From contig CANRFE010000076.1 in assembly GCA_947629805.1 (NCBI GenBank), forward strand, positions 1 through 6,004: DNA of 6,004 bases, in the 5' to 3' direction. Source of the DNA: an uncultured Clostridia bacterium. GTDB lineage: Bacteria > Bacillota > Clostridia > TANB77 > CAG-508. The notes below the pieces were generated by a model, which did not search any database, had not been told where the DNA came from, and was given only the letters and a program-made list of their open reading frames with translations. Every line of letters starts with the position of its first letter. Within the stretch, counting starts at the first letter, position 1. The position numbers and the translations under genes are program-made. Below, piece after piece: positions 1-6,004 of the stretch.

Positions 1-366
1 GCAATAGTATTAAAAGAAGAGGATAAGGTAATAGGTGGAACTGAATTAAGAAATATAAATAAGAAAGATGGAACTGCGAGTGGTGGTATATGGTTAAATG
101 AAAAATACCAAAAAAATGGATATGGTATAGAAGCTTTTTCTGCTAGAATAAAATATGCTTTTGAGGTATTGGGATTAAGAAGAATTGAAAATGGATACTT
201 TGCTAATAATGAAAAGTCAAAAAAAATGCAAGAGAAACTTGGATATAAATATGAAGGAATAAGAAGAAAAAAATATTTATGTTTAGCAACAAATGAATAT
301 GTGGATGAATGTATTACAGGTTTATTAAAAGAAGAATTTATAGAATGGAATGATGAGAAATTTTAA
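1..366 (+). CDS. GNAT-family N-acetyltransferase, RimJ/RimL-like (5' end missing)
   Basis: This reading frame is open from the first base and ends at TAA 364-366, giving 121 residues of the C-terminal part of a GNAT acetyltransferase. Such enzymes move an acetyl group from acetyl-CoA to an amine, often a protein N-terminus or a small molecule; the substrate cannot be read here. Counting from the window edge, residues 10-18 (VIGGTELRN) form the beta strand before the core. QKNGYG at 37-42 is the Q/R-x-x-G-x-G/A loop that grips the CoA pyrophosphate. NEKSKKMQEKLGY at 70-82 is the typical N-x-x-S helix followed by the LGY/LGF turn, and KYEGIRRKKY with a late YVDECITGLL matches the RimJ/RimL (Acetyltransf_3) C-terminus. 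A family member is usually about 160-190 residues, so roughly 50 are missing upstream. An in-frame TTG at 169 lies inside the fold and is not a start. The next gene follows after 21 bp, which suggests an operon. Confidence 0.88.
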   Translation, partial: AIVLKEEDKVIGGTELRNINKKDGTASGGIWLNEKYQKNGYGIEAFSARIKYAFEVLGLRRIENGYFANNEKSKKMQEKLGYKYEGIRRKKYLCLATNEYVDECITGLLKEEFIEWNDEKF

Positions 367-387
367 GTATAAAAGGATAATATTTGT

Positions 388-966
388 ATGGAAGAAATAA
401 TTTTTGTAACACACAATAAAGGAAAAGCAAAATCAGCTGAAAGATATTTTAAAAATATAAAATTTAGTACATATGAGTTTGAATTAGATGAGCCTAGAAG
501 TGATGATATAAAGAAAATTGCAACTGCAAAAGTAAAACAAGCATATGAAATTGTGCAAAAACCGTGTATAGCATTAGATACAGGCTTTTTTATAGAAGAA
601 TTAAATGGATTTCCAAGAGCATTTGTTAATTTTTCATTAGATACAATAGGAATTGAAGGTATTTTAAAATTAATGGAAGGAAAGAAAAATAGAAAATGTA
701 GATTTGAGGAATGTTTAGCATATCATGATGGTAAAAAAATACATTATTTTTATGGTAGACATCCTGGAAATTTAGCAAATAAAATTCAAGGAAAAGATAG
801 AGAAGAAAAGTGGTCAGATTTATGGTATATATTTAAGCCAGAACATTTTGAAAAAACACTTGCAGAAATGGATGCTAAGGAACGAGAAGAAAGAAGAAAA
901 GTTGATGGATCTGAAGAAGCATTAAAAGTATTTGCAGAGTGGTATAAAAATAATAATACGAAATAA
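388..966 (+). CDS. Divergent Ham1/RdgB-type non-canonical purine NTP pyrophosphatase
   Basis: The 192-residue product is probably a cytosolic Maf/Ham1-superfamily enzyme. The family hydrolyses XTP, ITP and dITP to the monophosphate plus pyrophosphate, keeping deaminated purines out of nucleic acids. VTHNKGK at 7-13 fits the N-terminal (T/S)xNxxK substrate loop. ALDTGFFIEELNGFPRA at 62-78 fits the catalytic strand-turn normally written ADDSGLxVxxLxGxPG, with D64 in the place of the catalytic Asp. EKTLAEM at 155-161 fits KTxAEM. Length matches the usual 190-205. Two usual signatures are not recognisable: FGYDP (here WSDLWYIF, 142-149) and the C-terminal SHR (here about KVDGSEEAL, 171-179). The GFP-x-TIGxEGILKLM stretch resembles archaeal and candidate-phylum members as I remember them, so this may be a distinct subgroup. 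ATG 388 is chosen because it opens the conserved first strand; AAAAGGA at 371-377 is a plausible but rather distant ribosome site. It probably shares a transcript with the upstream acetyltransferase. Confidence 0.82.
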   Translation: MEEIIFVTHNKGKAKSAERYFKNIKFSTYEFELDEPRSDDIKKIATAKVKQAYEIVQKPCIALDTGFFIEELNGFPRAFVNFSLDTIGIEGILKLMEGKKNRKCRFEECLAYHDGKKIHYFYGRHPGNLANKIQGKDREEKWSDLWYIFKPEHFEKTLAEMDAKEREERRKVDGSEEALKVFAEWYKNNNTK

Positions 967-967
967 G

Positions 968-3574
968 CTAAATCCATTCGCCATATTTTTTTATATAATT
1001 CTTCTTTGCAAAGCTTGCTACAATACAATATAAAAAAGTCATCATAAACAACACCACAAGAATGTTTAACCCAATAGGAACAAGACCAATAGCTTTCCCT
1101 AAAATTGTATAAGGAAGCAAAATAGATAGAAGAATAATGCAAGCAGAAGAGAAGTAAACAGCCTTACTTGGTTTGCTACCTTGCAAAGGATTTTTGGCAG
1201 TACGAATAATATAAAGACCTAGCAAATTAGAAATAATGCTATAGCAAAACCAAATACTTTGGAAAGTAGCAACATCACGAATTTGAAAAACAAACCAAAC
1301 GTAAGCAAAAATTAATAAATCGAAGAAGGAACTTAAAGGACCCATATAAAACATGAATCTTTTCAAACTATGAATATCTAATTTCTTTGGCTCTTGTAGA
1401 GCTTCTTTATCTACATTATCAAAAGGAAGAGTCATTTGTCCAAAATCATATAATAAACCTTCTACTAATAATTGAATAGGAGTCTCGGGTAAAAAAGGTA
1501 GTAATACGCTACCCACCATAACAGAAAGTACTTCGCCAAAATTAAAACTGGTTGCCATTTTAATATATTTCATTAAATTGACAAAAGTTCTTCTACCCTC
1601 AGTTACTCCATCTAACAATACATTTAAGTCTTTTTCAAGCAAAATAATATCAGCCGATTCTTTGGCAATATCAACAGCAGTATCAACAGAAACACCAACA
1701 TCGGAATTCATTAAAGAAGGGCCATCATTAATACCGTCTCCCATATAACCTACAATATTACCAGAAGTTTTAAGAAGACGCACAATTCTTGCTTTTTGAA
1801 TGGGAGAAAGCTTAGCAAAAATATTAGTATCACGCAAATGCCTTAAAAGTGCAATATCACTTAATTTATCAACCTGACTTCCTGTTACAATTCTCTTAGA
1901 ATTAATTCCTACCTTATTACATACTGCTCTAGTTACTTCTACATTATCCCCGGTTAAAACAATAACACGAATACCAGCATGGTTTAGTTGCTGAATGGAT
2001 TGTTTTGCTGTATCTTTTGGAGGGTCTAAGAAACCAATAAATCCCATTAAAACCATATTGGTCTCATCAGAAACAGAAAAACTTTGAACAGAAGCAATAT
2101 CATTTTTTTGGCATACTGCTACTACTCTTAAACCATCTTCATTTAATTGTTTACTAATTTCTAAAATTTGTTTTTTTATTTCTTTGGTAATAGGGCTTAC
2201 TTCGCCTTGGTAGTCAACAAGAGAACAAATGCTTAAAATTTCTTCTACTGCTCCTTTGGTAATCATTTGCTTTTTCTTTCCGTCATCTAACACAACCGAC
2301 AAACGTCTACGGGAAAAATCAAAAGGAATTTCATCTATTTTTTTATATAGAGTTTGAAAAGTTTCCATTCCGTTTTCAAGCCCTCTTTTTATTACAGCCT
2401 CGTCAATATTTCCTCTTAAACCCGTTTGAAAATAAGAATTGAGAAACGCATGCTTTAAGATGCGTAGGTCTTCTTCTCCTTTGATGTCTAAATATTTTTC
2501 CAAAACAATTTGATCTTTAGTTAGGGTTCCTGTTTTGTCTGTACAAAGAATATTCATAGCACCAAAATTTTGAATAGAATCTAATTTTTTTACAATAGTT
2601 TTCTTTTTAGACATACGAACAGCACCTTTGGATAAGCTAGAAGATAAAATAACAGGCAATAAAAGTGGGGTAATACAAATCGCAATAGCAACTGCAAAGG
2701 TAAAAGCAAGAATGCCATCATGTTTCCAAGCATTTAAAAGAAATACAATAGGGATAATAATAAGCATAAAACGAATAAGTAATTTACTAATATTTTCAAT
2801 TCCTTCTTGAAAAGCGGTCTTTGGCTTTCCCGTAGAAAGACTATAAGCAACTTTTCCAAAATAAGTATTATCTCCTGTTTTAATTACAACACCTTTGGCA
2901 CTTCCAGAGGTTACGTTTGTTCCCATAAAACATAGGGTGTCTAAATCTGCAATATTCGAAATGTCTTCCATAGAAACACTAGGTTCTGCCACTTTTTTTA
3001 CAGTATCTGATTCTCCTGTTAAAGCAGATTGCCCAACGTATAAATCTTTTGCTTCTAAAATTCTTAAGTCAGCAGGAATCATACTTCCAGCAGAAAGGAA
3101 TACAATATCGCCCACTACTACATTTTTCATAGGAATTTGCACTGTTTTTCCATCACGTAAAACAGTGGCGGTAGTAGCAACCAATTGTTTTAGTTTTTCA
3201 GCAGCTTTATTAGAACGATATTCTTCGAAAAAATCTAAGAAAGTACTAGCTGATACTAAAACTACAATAACTAAAATATTGGCGTAACTTGCCTTTTCTG
3301 CTAAATAAACGTCAGTATAAAAAAGAATGAAGACAATGCCAAGTAAAATGCAGTTAAAAGGAGAAAGTAAACTTTCTAGCAAATAATGATACCATTTTTT
3401 CGGTTTTGCTTCGGTTATTTCATTAGGACCATATTTTTGTAAATTTTCTTGCACTTGTTTTGTATTAAGTCCATTTTGGGAAACTTGAAACGTTTTACAA
3501 AATTCTTCTTTTGCTAAAGTACTTTCTTTTCCATAGAATTCTTGTACATTGATTTCTTCTTTTAAATTTGTCAT
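968..3574 (-). CDS. mgtA: MgtA-like P-type ATPase (P3B family), variant ion site
   Basis: The 868-residue membrane protein is a P3B-type ATPase, the family that uses ATP to drive Mg2+ into the cell. An N-terminal cytosolic segment (1-60) precedes M1 (about 63-86) and M2 (98-115). The actuator domain carries LTGES at 185-189. M3 and M4 lie at about 264-314, and the phosphorylation motif CTDKTGTLT at 344-352 has D346 as the phospho-acceptor. The nucleotide domain has KGA at 440-442; DPPK (517-520), TGDN (541-544) and GDGIND (612-617) complete the P domain. M5-M10 fill 675-855. MgtA-specific stretches include LLSPFNCILLGI, LDSIQNFGAM, NFG in M5, LPFLP, LLYD and LPFDNVD. It is slightly shorter than the roughly 900 residues of enteric MgtA. 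Oddity: the M4 motif PEMLP is PLLLP (303-307), with Glu at 681 and 705 in M5/M6, so Mg2+ specificity is uncertain. ATG 3574 follows GGAG and an extended -10 box. The symbol reflects family, not proven function. Confidence 0.9.
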   Translation of the reverse strand: MTNLKEEINVQEFYGKESTLAKEEFCKTFQVSQNGLNTKQVQENLQKYGPNEITEAKPKKWYHYLLESLLSPFNCILLGIVFILFYTDVYLAEKASYANILVIVVLVSASTFLDFFEEYRSNKAAEKLKQLVATTATVLRDGKTVQIPMKNVVVGDIVFLSAGSMIPADLRILEAKDLYVGQSALTGESDTVKKVAEPSVSMEDISNIADLDTLCFMGTNVTSGSAKGVVIKTGDNTYFGKVAYSLSTGKPKTAFQEGIENISKLLIRFMLIIIPIVFLLNAWKHDGILAFTFAVAIAICITPLLLPVILSSSLSKGAVRMSKKKTIVKKLDSIQNFGAMNILCTDKTGTLTKDQIVLEKYLDIKGEEDLRILKHAFLNSYFQTGLRGNIDEAVIKRGLENGMETFQTLYKKIDEIPFDFSRRRLSVVLDDGKKKQMITKGAVEEILSICSLVDYQGEVSPITKEIKKQILEISKQLNEDGLRVVAVCQKNDIASVQSFSVSDETNMVLMGFIGFLDPPKDTAKQSIQQLNHAGIRVIVLTGDNVEVTRAVCNKVGINSKRIVTGSQVDKLSDIALLRHLRDTNIFAKLSPIQKARIVRLLKTSGNIVGYMGDGINDGPSLMNSDVGVSVDTAVDIAKESADIILLEKDLNVLLDGVTEGRRTFVNLMKYIKMATSFNFGEVLSVMVGSVLLPFLPETPIQLLVEGLLYDFGQMTLPFDNVDKEALQEPKKLDIHSLKRFMFYMGPLSSFFDLLIFAYVWFVFQIRDVATFQSIWFCYSIISNLLGLYIIRTAKNPLQGSKPSKAVYFSSACIILLSILLPYTILGKAIGLVPIGLNILVVLFMMTFLYCIVASFAKKNYIKKYGEWI

Positions 3575-3584
3575 AAGTAAACCA

Positions 3585-3588
3585 CTCC
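3585..3588 (-). promoter_or_regulatory. Ribosome binding site of the ATPase gene
   Basis: Read on the minus strand, GGAG lies 10 bases before the ATG at 3574-3572. The spacing is a little long but acceptable, and no better in-frame start is seen nearby. Confidence 0.6.
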
Positions 3589-3604
3589 ATTTTATTTTTT
3601 TATT

Positions 3605-3613
3605 ATTATACCA
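3605..3613 (-). promoter_or_regulatory. Extended -10 promoter motif for the ATPase gene
   Basis: On the minus strand these bases read TGGTATAAT, a perfect TGnTATAAT extended -10 element. At 17 bases upstream the hexamer is only TTATTA, a poor -35, which extended -10 promoters tolerate. Transcription would start near 3598, leaving a leader of about 24 nt before ATG 3574. That leader is too short for the M-box magnesium riboswitch often found upstream of Firmicutes Mg2+ transporters. Confidence 0.6.
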
Positions 3614-3672
3614 CTATTTTGAAAAAGTAATAATAAAATGTTGATAAAACACTAGGAAAATAAAAAAATTTA

Positions 3673-3681
3673 TGATATAAA
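3673..3681 (+). promoter_or_regulatory. Extended -10 promoter motif for the PBP gene
   Basis: TGATATAAA fits TGnTATAAT with one mismatch. No good -35 stands 16-18 bases upstream; TTGATA at 3641-3646 looks like a -35 but is about 29 bases away, too far to pair with it. The start would be near 3688, giving a leader of about 34 nt. In this A+T-rich region the call is tentative. Confidence 0.45.
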
Positions 3682-3706
3682 AGAAAAAAGATTATATAGA
3701 AATAAG

Positions 3707-3714
3707 AAAAGGAG
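3707..3714 (+). promoter_or_regulatory. Ribosome binding site of the PBP gene
   Basis: AAAAGGAG ends 7 bases before ATG 3722, ideal spacing. It decides the start in favour of 3722 over the in-frame ATG at 3749, which has no comparable site and would remove the positive N-terminal anchor of the signal segment. Confidence 0.8.
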
Positions 3715-3721
3715 AATCGAA

Positions 3722-5755
3722 ATGAAAAAGAAAAAGAAAAAAAGTAAAATGCCGATTTTATTGCTTCTTATTTTACTAATAGGAGGAATAATAGGACTTT
3801 GTATTTTCGTAAAGAAACCTACAGCAAGTCCAGAAGATACATTAAAAACTTATATGGGGTATATTTTAGACAAAAATTATGAGAAAATGTATGAATTAGT
3901 AAGTGGACAAACAAAGGAAAAGGTAGAAAAAGATACCTATCTTGCACGTAACAAAAATATTTATGAAGGAATTGAAATTAGCGATTTGCAGATTAACCTT
4001 ATAAAAACGAATAAAAAAGAAGAAAGAGCAGAGGTAATTTATCAGGTTACTATGCAAACAATAGCAGGAGAAATTAATTTTTCCAATACGAGTTATTTTG
4101 TAAAAGGAGAAGGAGATACGTATTACCTAGATTGGTCTTCGAAAGACATTTTTCCAGAATTAGAAGATGACTATAAAGTAAGAGTAGAAACTTTAGAAGC
4201 AGATAGAGGAAAAATATTAGACCGAAATGGGGTAATTTTAGCAGGAAAGCAAACTGCTTCACAAGTAGGTTTTGTACATGGAAAAATGGACCAAGAAACA
4301 AAAGAGCAAGATATAGAAAAGGTAGCACAATTATTAGATATTACAGCACAAACAATAGAAAATAGTTTATCTGCATCCTATGTAACAGACGATACTTTTG
4401 TACCATTAAGAACAATTCGAAAATCAGAACAATCCTTAAAAAATCAATTGTTAGAAATAAAAGGAATTAAAATTATTGATACCGAAGAAAGAATTTATCC
4501 ATTTGGAGAAGCTACTTCTCAATTACTAGGTTATGTACAAGGAATTAGTGCAGAAGAATTAGAAAGCAAAAAACAAGAAGGATATGACGAACATAGTATT
4601 TTAGGAAAATCTGGATTAGAAAAAGCTTATGAAGAACGCTTAAGGGAAAGAAGCGGAGCAGAAATTTACATTGTAAATAGTAATAATGAAAAAACGAAAA
4701 CCTTAGCCAAAAAAGAAGCAAAGCAAGGAGAAGATATTAAACTAACTATTGATAGTAAATTACAACAGGCCTTATACGAGCAATTTCAAAAAGACAAAAG
4801 TGCGCAAGTAGCCATAAACCCTAAAACGGGGGAAGTTTTGGCTTTAGTTAGTACTCCTACTTTTGATTCCAATGACTTTAGTTTAGGAATGACAACCAAC
4901 ACTTGGAATCGTTTATCCGAAAGTGAAGAAAAACCACTTTTTAACCGTTATTTAGCAAGCTATGCACCAGGTTCTTCTATTAAGCCAGTTATAGGAGCAA
5001 TTGGTTTAAACTTAGCTAGTTTTACAGAAACTGAAAATTTTGGTGCTAGCGGTACCAAATGGCAAAAAGATAGTAGTTGGGGCGATTTTTATATTTCCAC
5101 TTTAACCACTTATACACAAGATGCAAATCTTCAAAATGCGCTTATCTATTCAGATAATATTTATTTTGCTAAAGCAGCTCTAAAAATAGGAGCAGAGAAT
5201 TTGGTAAAAAGCTTGAAAAACTTAGGGTTTAAGGAAAAAATAGAATTTGTACAAGACATGAACGAATCTTCTTATGCAAATGGAGATACGATTACCAGTG
5301 AAAGGCAACTTGCCAATAGTGGCTATGGACAAGCAGAAATGCTAGTAAACCCTATTCATATTGCTATGATTTATTCTAGCTTTGTGAATGAAGGAGATAT
5401 GATAATGCCTTATTTAGAATATAAGGAAAACAATACTCCTACCTATTATAAAAAACAAGTTTTTACAAAAGAAGTGGCCAATAGCATTCAACAAGATTTA
5501 TTACAAGTAGTAGAGAATCCTAATGGAACAGCACATAGTGTAAAAACAGAAGGCTTACAAATAGCAGGCAAAACAGGTACTGCTGAAATAAAAGCTTCAA
5601 AAGAGGACACTCAAGGAACAGAACTTGGATGGTTTAACAGTTTTGCATTAAATAAAGATGTTTTAATTGTTAGCATGGTAGAAGATGTAAAACAAAGAGG
5701 AGGAAGTCATTATTTGTTAGAAAAAATAAAGACGGTTTATGAAACCATGCAATAA
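3722..5755 (+). CDS. Class B3 penicillin-binding protein (PBP5/PBP2a/PBP3-like transpeptidase)
   Basis: The 677-residue protein is a membrane-anchored D,D-transpeptidase that cross-links peptidoglycan outside the membrane. A lysine-rich start (residues 2-9) and one hydrophobic helix (11-30) form an uncleaved anchor. An NTF2-like MecA_N domain occupies about 36-145, the PBP dimerisation domain about 155-315 (ADRGKILDRNG at 160-170, GKSGLEKAYEERLR at 295-308), and the transpeptidase domain about 340-675. All three active-site motifs are present: S418-S-I-K421, S477-D-N479 and K617-T-G-T620. The stretches KWQKDSSWG (446-454), ALIYSDNIY (473-481) and NGTAHS (601-606) match the class B3 proteins I remember: Enterococcus PBP5 (about 678 residues), staphylococcal PBP2a and Bacillus PBP3. 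Members of this class often have low beta-lactam affinity, but resistance cannot be read from sequence alone. The usual SxxK second residue Thr is Ser here. No beta-lactam sensor or repressor gene lies in the window. It is divergent from the ATPase gene and is followed by a terminator, so it is probably monocistronic. Confidence 0.95.
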   Translation: MKKKKKKSKMPILLLLILLIGGIIGLCIFVKKPTASPEDTLKTYMGYILDKNYEKMYELVSGQTKEKVEKDTYLARNKNIYEGIEISDLQINLIKTNKKEERAEVIYQVTMQTIAGEINFSNTSYFVKGEGDTYYLDWSSKDIFPELEDDYKVRVETLEADRGKILDRNGVILAGKQTASQVGFVHGKMDQETKEQDIEKVAQLLDITAQTIENSLSASYVTDDTFVPLRTIRKSEQSLKNQLLEIKGIKIIDTEERIYPFGEATSQLLGYVQGISAEELESKKQEGYDEHSILGKSGLEKAYEERLRERSGAEIYIVNSNNEKTKTLAKKEAKQGEDIKLTIDSKLQQALYEQFQKDKSAQVAINPKTGEVLALVSTPTFDSNDFSLGMTTNTWNRLSESEEKPLFNRYLASYAPGSSIKPVIGAIGLNLASFTETENFGASGTKWQKDSSWGDFYISTLTTYTQDANLQNALIYSDNIYFAKAALKIGAENLVKSLKNLGFKEKIEFVQDMNESSYANGDTITSERQLANSGYGQAEMLVNPIHIAMIYSSFVNEGDMIMPYLEYKENNTPTYYKKQVFTKEVANSIQQDLLQVVENPNGTAHSVKTEGLQIAGKTGTAEIKASKEDTQGTELGWFNSFALNKDVLIVSMVEDVKQRGGSHYLLEKIKTVYETMQ

Positions 5756-5784
5756 CCTATTTTAGAGAATGTACACAGATTGAG

Positions 5785-5827
5785 AAAAAAGAAGAAATTT
5801 CCAAAAAAGAAGTTTCTTCTTTTTTTC
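5785..5827 (+). terminator. Intrinsic terminator after the PBP gene
   Basis: Bases 5785-5801 pair with 5809-5825 in a stem of about 17 bp (one G-U) around a 7-base loop. The core is a 13-bp perfect match of AAAAAAGAAGAAA to its complement. The 3' arm runs directly into T-rich sequence, 30 bp after the PBP stop. The stem is nearly all A-T, weaker than a typical GC-rich terminator. The A tract on the 5' arm becomes a T tract on the other strand, so it could work in both directions. Confidence 0.65.
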
Positions 5828-5860
5828 TTCCACAGCAAAAAAGAAAATAATAAAAAGGAC

Positions 5861-5889
5861 TTGACAAAGAAGTAAACAAAGGATAGAAT
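5861..5889 (+). promoter_or_regulatory. Strong sigma-A-type promoter for the gene starting at 5985
   Basis: A perfect -35 TTGACA (5861-5866) and a -10 TAGAAT (5884-5889, five of six) are separated by exactly 17 bases. This is the best promoter in the window. It sits 34 bp after the terminator hairpin and points at the truncated right-hand gene. Transcription would begin near 5896, giving a leader of about 90 nt. Confidence 0.85.
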
Positions 5890-5984
5890 GGAAATACAAA
5901 GAAATAATAACTTATAAACATAATGCATAAGAATAAAAGAACAAAATGCGGAGAAACTAAGGAAAAATAAGGAGGAAAAGAAAC
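5890..5984 (+). other. A+T-rich 5' leader with strong ribosome binding site
   Basis: This is the probable untranslated leader of the next gene. TAAGGAGG at 5968-5975 is a near-perfect Shine-Dalgarno sequence, 9 bases before ATG 5985. I see no strong hairpin or known riboswitch. A 15-codon reading frame (ATG 5923 to TAA 5968-5970) ends inside the ribosome site but has no ribosome site of its own. Confidence 0.6.
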
Positions 5985-6004
5985 ATGAGAAACAACAAAG
6001 GTAT
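5985..6004 (+). CDS. Start of an unidentified gene, cut by the window edge
   Basis: Only ATG and the next five complete codons are visible, reading MRNNKG, with a seventh codon beginning AT (Ile or Met). The start is well supported by the strong ribosome site 9 bases upstream and the consensus promoter about 100 bp further up, so a real and probably well-expressed gene begins here. The short basic leader ending in KG resembles class III (prepilin-type) signal peptides, in which cleavage follows the Gly. Clostridial proteins of the type KGITLIAL are known to me. Six residues cannot establish this; the function is open. Confidence 0.75.

Noticed and set aside
959..980. Possible small hairpin (CGAA/TTCG) before a T run, as terminator of the pyrophosphatase gene
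   Set aside because: Only four base pairs with a 14-base loop, and not adjacent to the T run; too weak to call.
786..1142. 118-codon minus-strand reading frame across the convergent gene ends
   Set aside because: It overlaps both the pyrophosphatase and the ATPase C-terminus in other frames, and its translation shows no recognisable domain. It is a shadow of A+T-rich coding sequence.
2628..3287. Two plus-strand reading frames (60 and 130 codons) inside the ATPase gene
   Set aside because: They are antisense to well-conserved ATPase domains. I see no promoter or ribosome site and recognise no product.
3641..3646. TTGATA as a -35 box for the PBP gene
   Set aside because: At 16-18 bases downstream there is only A-rich sequence with no -10-like hexamer; the good extended -10 lies about 29 bases away.
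3737..3743. Run of seven A in the Lys-rich start of the PBP gene as a programmed slippage site
   Set aside because: Homopolymers are expected in a poly-Lys segment at this base composition, and the main frame is intact with no useful alternative frame.
4074..4328. 84-codon minus-strand frame inside the PBP gene
   Set aside because: It is Leu- and Phe-rich because it reads the complement of Lys/Glu-rich coding sequence, a typical antisense shadow.
5737..5928. 63-codon minus-strand frame over the terminator and promoter region
   Set aside because: It is Phe/Lys-rich low-complexity translation of the hairpin's poly-A/poly-T arms, and it covers a clear terminator and a consensus promoter on the other strand.

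Overview
The window looks like a low-GC Firmicutes chromosome, probably from the Clostridia or a related uncultured gut lineage. The grounds are strong A+T bias, AGGAG-type ribosome sites, a TTGACA/TAGAAT-type promoter, standard-code stops, and a class B3 penicillin-binding protein resembling enterococcal PBP5. This placement is inference; the window has no rRNA or marker gene.

Layout: (1) 1-366, +, the 3' part of a RimJ/RimL-like GNAT acetyltransferase whose start lies outside the window. (2) 388-966, +, a divergent Ham1/RdgB-type nucleoside triphosphate pyrophosphatase, 21 bp downstream and probably co-transcribed. (3) 968-3574, -, a full-length MgtA-like (P3B) P-type ATPase. It converges on gene 2 with one base between the stop codons. 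(4) 3575-3721, a 147-bp divergent control region with one extended -10 promoter motif per strand. (5) 3722-5755, +, a complete class B3 penicillin-binding protein (MecA_N / dimerisation / transpeptidase). (6) 5756-5984, an A+T-rich hairpin terminator, then a textbook sigma-A promoter and leader. (7) From 5985, the first six codons of a gene cut by the window edge; its start (MRNNKG) fits, but does not prove, a prepilin-like protein.

The genes do not form an obvious dedicated system. The left pair looks like housekeeping (protein or small-molecule acetylation, nucleotide-pool cleaning). The ATPase and the PBP are both envelope proteins and share one control region, so linked expression is possible but unproven. 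The most unusual feature is in the ATPase: the usual P3B membrane motif PEMLP reads PLLLP, while extra glutamates appear in M5 and M6. It may therefore not have ordinary MgtA ion chemistry. The pyrophosphatase also lacks recognisable FGYDP and SHR motifs. I saw no mobile element, CRISPR array, tRNA, rRNA or recognisable riboswitch.
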